Assembly (NCBI RefSeq): GCF_000421965.1 | Contig: NZ_ATAY01000063.1 | Coordinates: 62,001-126,000, forward strand | Direction of reading: 5' to 3' | From: Ruminiclostridium papyrosolvens C7 | GTDB taxonomy: Bacteria > Bacillota > Clostridia > Acetivibrionales > DSM-1351 | DNA length: 64,000 nucleotides | Shown here: piece after piece, positions 23,624 to 32,641 of the stretch | Position numbering within the stretch: the first letter of the stretch is position 1 | Layout of the letters: each line of letters begins with the position of its first letter | Notes under the pieces: generated by a model | The model's input: the letters and a program-made list of their open reading frames with translations, nothing else | The model's database searches: none | What the model was told of the DNA's origin: nothing | Program-made: the position numbers and the translations under genes

Positions 23624-24499
23624 TTAAAAACCCCCTTCAAAAACATGTTTAGTAAACTCTAATGCTTCTTTCGCGTTCATATCAAGCTGTTCTGAAGACG
23701 CTCCCTCCGAAAGGTCACGCCACACCTTAATATCAGAACCAACCTGTCCACCCATTAGAACAAAGGGTTCCATAACAACCGCATCGTTGTATCCTATATC
23801 CCGCAGGGCACAGCCAATTTCCTGCCACGGTATGCGTCCCTTGCCCGGAACCCGGCGGTTACACTCACCTGTGTGAAAGTGTCCGAGATATTTACCGGCA
23901 GTGCGTATTGCATCACCGAGGCTGTCTTCTTCGATATTCATATGAAAGGTATCAAGCATTAACTTGACATTGGGACTATCGACGGCTTTAATAAATTCTA
24001 CACCCTCTGCTGCGGTATTTAAAAGGTATCCTTCAAAGCGGTTTAGAACCTCCATTCCAAGGGTTATACCATAATCAGCTGCCATTGCTGCCATTTTCTT
24101 CACACCATGGATGCTGCGTACAAGGTCTGCCTCTTTGTCAATGGTGTTGGAATAATCAACAGGCCAGTAGGAATACAGCCCACCCCCTACCATACTGATG
24201 TCCAGCCTTTCCAAAATCTTAAATGTTTTATTCCAAAATCTAAGTGCGTTATCCACAACAGCGGGATTGTCTGATGCGATATTCTCGCTTGCCTTCGGGC
24301 CATAACCGCCGGTAAGGGTTATACCATGGTTATCTTTAGCATGGCGAAGGTCATCAATCTGTCGTTCGCTCATTTCAAGTAAAGAAGCACAAGAAATTTC
24401 AAGAATGTCGAAGCCAAGCCCTGCAACTCTTTCTACATAAGGAAGATATTCTCCTCCCCACTGTCTTTCCCAATAAGCATAATAGATACCGTATTTCAT
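23624..24499 (-). CDS. Sugar phosphate isomerase/epimerase-like protein (ketose 3-epimerase type)
   Basis: 291 residues of the AP_endonuc_2/xylose-isomerase-like TIM-barrel family, in the style of D-psicose/tagatose 3-epimerases: GIYYAYWERQWGGEYLPYVE at the start, TLGMEVLNRFEGYLLNT with the first metal Glu, VKLMLDTFHMNIEED with the metal Asp and His, GHFHTGECNRR, and VVMEPFVLMGGQVG with the second Glu. It probably interconverts ketoses at C3. Together with the dehydrogenase and fructokinase-like enzyme it could route a rare ketose or polyol to fructose-6-P. Confidence 0.83.
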   Translation of the reverse strand: MKYGIYYAYWERQWGGEYLPYVERVAGLGFDILEISCASLLEMSERQIDDLRHAKDNHGITLTGGYGPKASENIASDNPAVVDNALRFWNKTFKILERLDISMVGGGLYSYWPVDYSNTIDKEADLVRSIHGVKKMAAMAADYGITLGMEVLNRFEGYLLNTAAEGVEFIKAVDSPNVKLMLDTFHMNIEEDSLGDAIRTAGKYLGHFHTGECNRRVPGKGRIPWQEIGCALRDIGYNDAVVMEPFVLMGGQVGSDIKVWRDLSEGASSEQLDMNAKEALEFTKHVFEGGF

Positions 24500-24511
24500 A
24501 AAAATCTCCTT

Positions 24512-25387
24512 TTATCCTTTGACTGCTCCTGCAACCAAACCCTTTACGAAGAATCTCTGGCCTGCTAAAAATACAGCAAATACCGGAATCAGTGCTGATG
24601 CAGACGCAGCCATAACAAGATTATATTCTGTTAAGCTCTCTTCAACGAAATTTGTAAGTGCTACAGGGATTGTGTATTGACGCCAGTCTGAAAGAAAAAC
24701 CAGGGCATCTAAGTAATTGTTCCAGTTCCACAGAAAAACAAGCATTGCCAGTGATGCCATACCGGGCTTTGCAACGGGAACCATAATACGTGCCCAAATT
24801 TGAAATTCATTGGCACCATCAATAAATGACGCTTCCTTTAATTCATTTGGTATCTGCATAAAATACTGTCGCATTAAAAATGTTCCGGTAATAGTAACAA
24901 GGCCCGGAAGAATAAGTGGCAGATGTCCTCCCATCATACCCAGCGAATTGAAAAGAGTAAATCTGGGTATCAAAGTAACCTGTGTTGGTATCATCATAGC
25001 TGCCAGATATAGTAAGAAAATTACATTACTTCCACGGAATTTAATCTTCGCAAATGCATAACCCGCAAGTGTGCTTGTAAGCACCGAACCGAACAGATTT
25101 ATAAAAGCAATTTTAAGTGAATTTAAATATGCTACGCCAAAATGATAATCAACCTTTGCCTTACCTCCAATGTTCCACACCGATATATAATTGTCCGGAT
25201 AGAAATAATCCGGTATCCATTTAATCGGCAGCTTCAAAACATCGGCTGAAGTCTTCATTGATGCCGAAAGCATCCACAAAAACGGTGTAATCATGACCAG
25301 AGAAATTCCGATGATTAATGCAGTACAACAGAAGCGAATAATTAACTTTTTCATAAAGTAGAATTTTTGTAAATCTTTATTCTTCAT
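24512..25387 (-). CDS. Sugar ABC transporter permease, MalG-like
   Basis: 291 residues; six membrane helices and the EAA loop (NELKEASFIDGANEFQIWARIMVP); the end FFVKGLVAGAVKG is typical. ATG with GGGAGATGATAAA upstream. Works with the MalF-like protein at 25400 and the lipoprotein at 26391. Again no ATPase gene nearby, so a shared ATPase is expected. Expression is probably controlled by the YesMN pair encoded upstream. Confidence 0.88.
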   Translation of the reverse strand: MKNKDLQKFYFMKKLIIRFCCTALIIGISLVMITPFLWMLSASMKTSADVLKLPIKWIPDYFYPDNYISVWNIGGKAKVDYHFGVAYLNSLKIAFINLFGSVLTSTLAGYAFAKIKFRGSNVIFLLYLAAMMIPTQVTLIPRFTLFNSLGMMGGHLPLILPGLVTITGTFLMRQYFMQIPNELKEASFIDGANEFQIWARIMVPVAKPGMASLAMLVFLWNWNNYLDALVFLSDWRQYTIPVALTNFVEESLTEYNLVMAASASALIPVFAVFLAGQRFFVKGLVAGAVKG

Positions 25388-25399
25388 TTTATCATCTCC

Positions 25400-26302
25400 C
25401 TATTCATAACTAACCCATTTCTTCTGTCCACGCCATTGAATCAATGTGACGATAAGCAGTAATAAAAATAGTACCCATGCTATCGCAGAGGCGTAACCCA
25501 TGCGGAAGAAGGTAAACCCGGTTGTATAGATATAATATACCAGCACGCTGGTGGATGTTCCCGGACCGCCTCTTGTCATTATCTGAATAGGTGCAAATAC
25601 CTGAAACGAATTTATTAAAGTAGTTATTACAAGGAAAAATGTTGTTGGTGAAAGTGATGGTATTGTAATCTTAAAGAACTTAGTTATCTCACTTGCACCG
25701 TCCACATCAGCTGCCTCGTATACATCCTGAGGCAGTCCCTGTATAGCTGATGAGTATATCAGAATGTTATACCCTATACTGCTCCAAATTGACATGATAG
25801 TAACGGCAATTAACGCCCAATTGTAGTCACCCAGCCATGCCGGAGGGGTCTCCCATCCAAGTGCCTTTATCATTAGTGTAAAAGGACCCCAAGGTGAATA
25901 CATCATAACCCACACAATTGCAACAGCAACTATATTAGAAATATACGGCATAAACATTGCCAGCTTCATGGGAACTTTTGCAAAACAGTATGATTCAAGA
26001 ATTACAGCAAGTACCAATGCAAGAAAAATTGATATGGGAACAACCATTAATGAATATAAAATTGTGTTAAACAAAGAAGATGTAAACCATCCGTCCTTCC
26101 ACATCTCAATATAATTAGCACCGAAATTAAAGTTCCAATTTCCAAGTCCTTTTGTAAAATCCCAGTCAGTAAAGCTTATAAAGAGGGAAAACAAAAGAGG
26201 GAAAAGTGTAAATATTATCATACCGAGTATATTTGGCAAAATAAAGGTGTACCCGGTTATGTCTGTTTTTAGCTGCCTGCTTAATTTTAGCTTCAAATAC
26301 AT
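25400..26302 (-). CDS. Sugar ABC transporter permease, MalF-like
   Basis: 300 residues; six membrane helices beginning at ITGYTFILPNILGMIIFTLF, EAA loop (QDVYEAADVDGASEITKFFKITIPSL). First permease after the binding-protein gene, from which it is separated by a stable hairpin (26331-26361). It forms a heterodimer with the MalG-like protein. Substrate unknown; the enzymes downstream suggest a rare sugar or polyol. Confidence 0.88.
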   Translation of the reverse strand: MYLKLKLSRQLKTDITGYTFILPNILGMIIFTLFPLLFSLFISFTDWDFTKGLGNWNFNFGANYIEMWKDGWFTSSLFNTILYSLMVVPISIFLALVLAVILESYCFAKVPMKLAMFMPYISNIVAVAIVWVMMYSPWGPFTLMIKALGWETPPAWLGDYNWALIAVTIMSIWSSIGYNILIYSSAIQGLPQDVYEAADVDGASEITKFFKITIPSLSPTTFFLVITTLINSFQVFAPIQIMTRGGPGTSTSVLVYYIYTTGFTFFRMGYASAIAWVLFLLLLIVTLIQWRGQKKWVSYE

Positions 26303-26330
26303 TACCTCCTTCTGCTAAAGTACTTAGAGT

Positions 26331-26361
26331 ATATGAGGACGCTATTAAAGCGTCCCCATAT
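26331..26361 (-). promoter_or_regulatory. Intercistronic hairpin after the second binding-protein gene
   Basis: Arms ATATGAGGACGCT and AGCGTCCCCATAT pair at 12 of 13 positions around a 5-base loop, with no U-tract. Same position and probable role (SBP mRNA stabilisation) as 14861-14894. Confidence 0.55.
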
Positions 26362-26390
26362 AACTCTTATAGCAATTTAGCTGTTGTCTG

Positions 26391-27761
26391 TTATTTCAAG
26401 AATTTGTCTGCACTTATCTTAGCCTCGCTCAATGCAGAAGCAGCATCCTTTTTCCCTGTATAAATTGACTCCAGAGCATCATTAAATACTTTCTGAATTT
26501 CAGGGAGTTTTTTAGTTTCAGTAGAAACTGCAAGATTATCTTTCTTTTCAAGGAATTTTACAACTGTATTTTTATCAAGGATTTTTTCGCCATTCTTCAT
26601 ATATTCATCAACAATTTTATTCGAGTCAATACCCTGGTACATCGGCACACGTCCATATGGAGTCATTGACAACATACCACCCTTGGTATACCACATTACA
26701 AATTCCATAGCCTTATCAATATTTTCTGAATTTGGATTAACACAGATAAAGTCACCAGCAGCACCTTCGCCTATAGAATACTTCGCTGCGGATTTATCAG
26801 ATACAGGAACAGGAAGATATGCTGTAACAAAATCGTGAGGGTACTTCTCTAAATCCTTTATTGATCGGATTGTCCATACACCTAATGACATAGCACTCTT
26901 TCCTGCAAGGAAAACGCTTTCAACAGAGAGTTTCTGTGTTACATTGTCTGTATGGGTTACTGCTGACTTATCTACCCACATCATGTCGGAAATCATTTGA
27001 TTGAGCTTTATAAACTCAGGATTATCCAGGTTAGTTTCCTTGCCGCCTGATTTATAAAGAAAATCGGAGCCTAAAACGGTTTGGGCAATATAAGAAGGTC
27101 TGAAAATTTCCATTATAGTGTTCCAGTACATACCATAAACCTTATTCTGACCCTCACCCTTTGTGAGTTTTTTTGCTGTTTCCCTGAATTCATCATAAGT
27201 CCATGATTCAGGAAGAGGGATACCTGCTTCATCAAACATATTCTTGTTAGCTAAAATATAGTAATTTTCCATTTTTGTTGGAAGACCATACACTTTTCCA
27301 TCATAAATATATGGAGAAACACTGTTTCCCAGCTCCTTAGCAGGATCAAAACCCGCCTTGGAAAGCTTATCTGATATTTCAAGTGCCATACCGCCGGTTC
27401 CTCTTTTTACAAGATTACTTGATGTATAGGTCATGAAGACATCAATATCGCCTCCGGCCAATAATGTTGTATCAAGTTTCATATTACCTGTGTCATCGTT
27501 AACAAACCTGATATATTCCGCTTGAATACCCTTATCCTTAAATTCCTTGTTAAAGGCGTCCACTGTTAACTGCGGTCCATATTCTGCGGGAACTCCACCC
27601 CAGAATTTAAGTACTACGGGTTTATCAGATTGAGTTGTAGTTTTCCCTGACGAGTCCAGGCTAGATGTTTGATTGCTCTCTCCTGAATTACCGCCACAGC
27701 CGGCAAGCATTGTAATGAGCATCGATGCCGCAATGAAAATAGTCCACTTTTTCTTTAACAT
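26391..27761 (-). CDS. Sugar ABC transporter substrate-binding lipoprotein
   Basis: 456 residues from the ATG at 27761 (GGGAGGAAAGAAA upstream). Lipoprotein signal peptide with lipobox LAGC (Cys about residue 22), a Ser/Thr-rich spacer, then an SBP_bac_1 domain (VLKFWGGVPAEYGPQLTVDAF at the front). It starts the transport operon downstream of the YesMN genes. It should deliver the sugar whose catabolism involves the epimerase, dehydrogenase and kinase downstream. Confidence 0.88.
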   Translation of the reverse strand: MLKKKWTIFIAASMLITMLAGCGGNSGESNQTSSLDSSGKTTTQSDKPVVLKFWGGVPAEYGPQLTVDAFNKEFKDKGIQAEYIRFVNDDTGNMKLDTTLLAGGDIDVFMTYTSSNLVKRGTGGMALEISDKLSKAGFDPAKELGNSVSPYIYDGKVYGLPTKMENYYILANKNMFDEAGIPLPESWTYDEFRETAKKLTKGEGQNKVYGMYWNTIMEIFRPSYIAQTVLGSDFLYKSGGKETNLDNPEFIKLNQMISDMMWVDKSAVTHTDNVTQKLSVESVFLAGKSAMSLGVWTIRSIKDLEKYPHDFVTAYLPVPVSDKSAAKYSIGEGAAGDFICVNPNSENIDKAMEFVMWYTKGGMLSMTPYGRVPMYQGIDSNKIVDEYMKNGEKILDKNTVVKFLEKKDNLAVSTETKKLPEIQKVFNDALESIYTGKKDAASALSEAKISADKFLK

Positions 27762-27958
27762 TTTCTTTCCTCCCGTTATAAATAGATTCGTACGTTTTAA
27801 GCACATTAATATCGTAAACCGTTCTTCTTGATATGTTAATTAACTGAACTACTTTTCATATTTATTTTTCTGCTGATTATCTATACAGACATTTGCATTA
27901 AATTATATTTAGGTATTGTTTTCCACTTTTGACGTTTATTATTTTTAGATTAGTATAA

Positions 27959-29587
27959 CTATTCTGTAATTTTGCTGTTTCTATACTCATTTGGTGGCAT
28001 TTTGGTAATTTTCTTAAAAAGTATGCTGAAATAATTCGGACTATTTATTCCAACCTCATAAGATATTTCATTAATATTCTTATCAGTTTCTATAAGCAAC
28101 TTCATTGCTTTTTCAATCCTAAGTCTGTTTACATAATCTACAAAAGATACCCCCATTTCACTTTTAAATAAATGGGAAAAGTGACTTTCGCTAATATGTA
28201 TAACACGGGCAGCGGTTGCAACACTTAGCTCACTGCTAAGATTCTCTTTAACATAAGCTACAATTTTTGCAATTTCCTTTTTTAATTTTTTATTTCCGAT
28301 TTTACTGCTCTCCTTAACATACAACCCAAGCACTGACAAAAAACTTTCTTCAATTTTAATAAGCAAATCATACTCAAAAATTGCTTGATAAAGAGTCATG
28401 CCATTGTCATCCGTCAGCTTGTCCACCATAATTCCTTTTGTAAGGCCATCTGCCTTTATAACCCTGTACAGCTCATACAGTGCTTCTCTCACATGGTAAG
28501 GTTCTATACCTTCCTTCTCATAAAAATAACTAATGGTCCTTCTCAAAAGTGTATCCGCTTCCGAAAAATTGAAATCTTCTAATGCCTCTCTCCAGTCTGA
28601 TAACCTGAAATCCGAAGGCATATGAAATCCTTGCTGTTTTGGCTTTTCATCAGTACATAGCAGCAGCTTGTTTTCTTTCATAAAAAAACGTTCATTCATT
28701 ACTCTTCTACAGTCAGCTACTGCATTTGATAAGTTCTCCAGACCCACAGTTTCCTTGCTCATGACTCCATATATCTGCATACCAAAATAGAGCTCAACAC
28801 TTTTTACTATGCGTAGGAACCCTGCTTGGACCTTGCCGATGAACTCCCTGTCGAGACGTCTTCTGGGTAAATTTATCGTAACGATACACTGATTTTTTTC
28901 ATATCGGAATGTCTGAGAAATAATAATTTCGTCCATTACTTCTCCTACTATATTTTCCAGAGATGCCGAGAACAAATCTGGCTCCAGTGTCTCCCCTGAC
29001 GAATGAACAATATTGTAGTCTGCTACGCTTAAAAACAAAACTGCATAAGTTTTATTAAAATCACATTTAACGTTTACCAGACACAATTCTTTCATCAAAT
29101 CAGCTTTATTTAAATAACTGCGCTCAATCATAATGTTAATTAGCCGTTCCCTTATTACACCGGCATTATTGCGCAGCAGCATTTCCGCATCTTTACCTGA
29201 CATTTTTCTTTCATTTATCTCTTTGGACACATTGTCCAAAATGGCAAGAAGTTCATCTGCGTTTATGGTCAGTTTAAATATAAAATCCCTTGCGCCAAGT
29301 TTCATAGCCATTTTTACCTTCTCAAAATCAGTGTAATTGCTTAAAACAATGATTTTTATATCCAAAGCATTTTTGCTGCAGTACTCAATAAGTTCAAGTC
29401 CGTTTACGGGTTCCATCATAAGGTCTGTAAGAATAATCTGAGGTGAATACTGAGATATTTTTTCAATTGCGTCCTGACCGTTGATAGCATCGCACACTAC
29501 GGAATATCCCCATTTCTCCCAATCAATCATGGATTTAACACCAATACGGACAATATACTCATCGTCTACTATCATGACCCGCTTCAT
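27959..29587 (-). CDS. YesN-type response regulator with AraC DNA-binding domain
   Basis: 542 residues: REC domain (residues 1-~120; MIVDDEYIVR acidic pocket, phospho-Asp in IILTDLMMEP), a central region of ~300 residues without a named domain that is common in YesN proteins, and a C-terminal AraC HTH pair (ATAARVIHISESHFSHLFKS and INEISYEVGINSPNYFSILF). The ATG directly follows the kinase stop codon (taaATG). It should activate the transporter operon downstream in answer to the sensor at 29588. Confidence 0.92.
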   Translation of the reverse strand: MKRVMIVDDEYIVRIGVKSMIDWEKWGYSVVCDAINGQDAIEKISQYSPQIILTDLMMEPVNGLELIEYCSKNALDIKIIVLSNYTDFEKVKMAMKLGARDFIFKLTINADELLAILDNVSKEINERKMSGKDAEMLLRNNAGVIRERLINIMIERSYLNKADLMKELCLVNVKCDFNKTYAVLFLSVADYNIVHSSGETLEPDLFSASLENIVGEVMDEIIISQTFRYEKNQCIVTINLPRRRLDREFIGKVQAGFLRIVKSVELYFGMQIYGVMSKETVGLENLSNAVADCRRVMNERFFMKENKLLLCTDEKPKQQGFHMPSDFRLSDWREALEDFNFSEADTLLRRTISYFYEKEGIEPYHVREALYELYRVIKADGLTKGIMVDKLTDDNGMTLYQAIFEYDLLIKIEESFLSVLGLYVKESSKIGNKKLKKEIAKIVAYVKENLSSELSVATAARVIHISESHFSHLFKSEMGVSFVDYVNRLRIEKAMKLLIETDKNINEISYEVGINSPNYFSILFKKITKMPPNEYRNSKITE

Positions 29588-31399
29588 TTATATTTCTCTC
29601 CTTTCATATTCAGGATAAATCACCGGGAGATAATAGTTCACCCGTGCACCGCTTTCATTGTTATTGGATATATCTATCCCATACCCATTTCCATAAGATA
29701 CCTTTATTCTCTCATTGATAATGCCAAGTCCTATACCAGAACCCTCTATTTTACTGGCTTTACCTTCTCTTTTGCTGTTAAATGTATAAATAGCCTCTTC
29801 TGAGAATCCCTTCCCATTGTCCGAAATAGCAATTTCAAGGGTGCCATTTTTAATTCGTGATGAAATAGTAATAACTCCCCCCGTCGAATTAGGAGAAAAT
29901 GCGTGCTTAAAGATATTCTCAACGGAAGGTTGAAGAATAAATTTAATAATCTGGCATTGTTCCAAATATTGGGGCATATCCACCACTAACGAGTAGCTAT
30001 TACCAAAACGCATATTTTGTATATAACAATAACTTTTTATGACTTCAAGCTCTTTTACAAGGTCAACTGTTTCGTCATCCTGTGTCAAGCTGTATTTCAG
30101 AATCTCTGCCAGCGAGTCTATGCTCTCTCTTATATTATCAGCCTTTCTTATGATAGCCATCCATCGGATACTGTTCAATGTGTTAAATAGAAAATGAGGA
30201 CTCATTTTAGACCTCAAGGATTCATATTTATATTTTTCTTTCGTCACCTGTTCCTGCCGCAGTTTTGCGAACAGGTCATTAATATGCACCGACATGTTAT
30301 AGTATACAGAGTATATTTCCCCTATTTCATCTTTTCTTTCTTTTTTCAATACAGTCGGTGATTCACCAACCCTGTAGTTTTTCATTTGGTTGGAAAGAAC
30401 CCTGATTGGACTTGCTATCCGGTTTGCAATCATAAAGGCAATCAGTAATATGACCGCAATAAAAAATATACACATAGTGGTAATTTTAACAGTCAACTTG
30501 TGTATTTGGCTCTCCAACTTTTGATAATCTGTAAGATAAAAAATCTTTAGCTGCTTATGTGAGTACTTGCTAAAAAGCTTAACAGTATAAAAACTCAGCA
30601 GACGCTTCCCTCCATTTACGGTTAGCACAGTACTTCCATTTTGTTCATGTGTATGCTCCATAGCAATTTTATTAAATTCATCTTCGGAAAGACTATCATT
30701 GTTGTGAAACAAAACCTGACCTTCTTGCGTAGATGCAAAAATAGAATCCTTCTCGGAGTATTTATAACTATCAAGGATATCAGATATCTTCTGCTTGTCA
30801 ATGCTTATAAGAACTGTTCCAAGCATTTTGTCAAAATGATTGTTGTCCATAATTGAACGGGCAAGAGAAATCTGATTAGTATTCCCTAAATCACTTTTTT
30901 CATAACCTTTAGATGACATACTCCAAATAATGTACCCTTTAGCTTCTATACTTTCCCGTACCCAGTCCTGCTCTAAAAGGTATGAGTAGTTGTTGTTATT
31001 CAAGCTCCAATTGGCATATGCCTGATGCTCTTTGTCAAAAAAAGTGATTTTCATATAATCTATACTATCATCGTAAAGGTTTAGCATTGAAATCTGATTC
31101 AACATATTATTAAAGGCCACGGTACGATCATAATAAGTGTATGAGTCATTACTGAAAACCTCGGCGATTTTAGAATCATTATAAAAGACATTGGAAATGC
31201 TTATCATTTTATTGAAATTCTGGTTTATTTCATTTTCACTTTTGGACAGATTCTGTATAATTTTAACACTTATTTCTTTACGCAGGATGGATTCCATTTC
31301 AACCTTTACATACTGGAGCATAAGTGTAAATGGAATTAATATTAAAAATACAATTATGATAAAAATCCGGGATGAGAGCCGCCCCATTATAATCTTCAA
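29588..31399 (-). CDS. YesM-type sensor histidine kinase
   Basis: 603 residues: membrane helix near 11-30, a ~265-residue extracellular sensor (dCache-like), a second helix near 300-325, HAMP (NRIASPIRVLSNQM), His_kinase domain with the phospho-His in KMSPHFLFNTLNSIRWMA, and HATPase_c (PSVENIFKHAF, ISDNGKGF, GSGIGLGIINER). TTG start (31397-31399) overlaps the stop of the AraC-PocR gene upstream. Partner of the YesN protein; the pair typically senses oligosaccharides through the extracellular domain. Confidence 0.92.
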   Translation of the reverse strand: MKIIMGRLSSRIFIIIVFLILIPFTLMLQYVKVEMESILRKEISVKIIQNLSKSENEINQNFNKMISISNVFYNDSKIAEVFSNDSYTYYDRTVAFNNMLNQISMLNLYDDSIDYMKITFFDKEHQAYANWSLNNNNYSYLLEQDWVRESIEAKGYIIWSMSSKGYEKSDLGNTNQISLARSIMDNNHFDKMLGTVLISIDKQKISDILDSYKYSEKDSIFASTQEGQVLFHNNDSLSEDEFNKIAMEHTHEQNGSTVLTVNGGKRLLSFYTVKLFSKYSHKQLKIFYLTDYQKLESQIHKLTVKITTMCIFFIAVILLIAFMIANRIASPIRVLSNQMKNYRVGESPTVLKKERKDEIGEIYSVYYNMSVHINDLFAKLRQEQVTKEKYKYESLRSKMSPHFLFNTLNSIRWMAIIRKADNIRESIDSLAEILKYSLTQDDETVDLVKELEVIKSYCYIQNMRFGNSYSLVVDMPQYLEQCQIIKFILQPSVENIFKHAFSPNSTGGVITISSRIKNGTLEIAISDNGKGFSEEAIYTFNSKREGKASKIEGSGIGLGIINERIKVSYGNGYGIDISNNNESGARVNYYLPVIYPEYERREI

Positions 31400-32307
31400 A
31401 TCTGCACCTTCTCTGTCTTAATATTTTTTTTATACATAGATGGAGATAGTCCGGTATGCATTTTAAAAACCGATGAGAAGTAATTCGGATCAGAAAACCC
31501 ACATCTACCTGATATCTCTAAAAAGCTGCACGATGTCTCTGCGATAAGTTGCTTGGCCTTGTCTATACGAACTTGATTAATAAATTGATTGATATTCTGA
31601 TTCATACTCTTTTTAAAAATATGGCTGATATAGGATTCGCTGCACTGGCAGAATGCCGCAATATCAGCCATGCGAATATCGTTTGTATAGTTCAGACGTA
31701 TAAACTCAATGGTATTGGATAGAATATAAGCCCTGTTTGTGTCAGTGCTATAAACGGTATGCGGGCTTACTGTTCCTGCGATTATAAGGGCTTTGTAATA
31801 CATCCGAAAAAAATCCACCAATATGCCGCATCTCATCAAAATCTTATTGACATCCAAGTTACCGTCTTTCACAGACTTAGCATAAAGGCGCAGTGCCCTA
31901 TCTTTGTCTATCCCATACTTTTTTTCCGCTTTTGCAATACGGTGAACTGCTCGTTTATCATTAAGCTCAAAGCCATAGATACCTATGGCTGCAATAACCT
32001 TGCCGTTGTATTTAACCGGAATTACCATTTCACTGCACCCACAGTAGCAAGTGCCAACAAAATAACCGTCAGAGGTTTCACATTTTTTGTGCAGCAGTTT
32101 ACTTGTATCCTGACAGCGCTTCCACATTTCTCTGTTTAATTTTATAAACATACAAAAGGATGACTTGTGTATATAATATGGATTTAGTAACTGAGCCACA
32201 TCCGGGTCCTTTTCAATAAAACCGACAAAATCCTTAATGGCAATCTGGCAGTTAAGCTCTAAGGTAAGATTTTTAATATACTCTAAAACATTAAAATATC
32301 TGTTCAT
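31396..32307 (-). CDS. AraC family regulator with PocR sensory domain
   Basis: 303 residues. Residues ~20-180 form a PocR domain (REMWKRCQDTSKLLHKKCE, GTCYCGCSEMVIPVKYNGKV), a PAS-like fold that in other proteins senses small hydrocarbon derivatives or diols; the C-terminal ~100 residues are an AraC HTH pair (IRMADIAAFCQCSESYISHIF and FLEISGRCGFSDPNYFSSVF). First gene of the regulatory set, overlapping yesM by 4 bases, and divergent from the FAD oxidoreductase genes, which it may also control. CxxxxCYCGC clusters are noticeable and could bind metal or redox ligands. Confidence 0.9.
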   Translation of the reverse strand: MNRYFNVLEYIKNLTLELNCQIAIKDFVGFIEKDPDVAQLLNPYYIHKSSFCMFIKLNREMWKRCQDTSKLLHKKCETSDGYFVGTCYCGCSEMVIPVKYNGKVIAAIGIYGFELNDKRAVHRIAKAEKKYGIDKDRALRLYAKSVKDGNLDVNKILMRCGILVDFFRMYYKALIIAGTVSPHTVYSTDTNRAYILSNTIEFIRLNYTNDIRMADIAAFCQCSESYISHIFKKSMNQNINQFINQVRIDKAKQLIAETSCSFLEISGRCGFSDPNYFSSVFKMHTGLSPSMYKKNIKTEKVQI

Positions 32308-32641
32308 GAATTATCACATCCATCAGTAAACATAATGTTGTTTTAGTAAAATCTTATCATATATCGCCTGCCCTCACAAAGGAATAAATATGCGGTTTTC
32401 AGCTTTCCATACCAAAATCGCAGGATTGTAATAGATAAAGCAGAATTTTAAAGATTTATCATTTGCAGAATAACAAAGATTATATGCAATTTATTTAAGG
32501 TTTGCAGTAAAAAAACCTCTTACAATTATAACAAGGCGATAGATGACGGGCACATATCTCCCGCCTCGTTGAAATCAATAGAGGAAATAATTTTTTTCTC
32601 CATTCAAGTTATAAAACCAATTATTTTGGAGGTAGCAAATT
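32308..32641. other. Divergent control region
   Basis: About 330 bases between the AraC-PocR gene and the first FAD oxidoreductase gene. I see an imperfect hairpin in the likely leader of the plus-strand operon (arms AACAAGGCG 32530-32538 and CGCCTCGTT 32562-32570) and the ribosome site TTTGGAGGT at 32629. No consensus promoter stands out, which fits activator-dependent expression. Confidence 0.4.
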
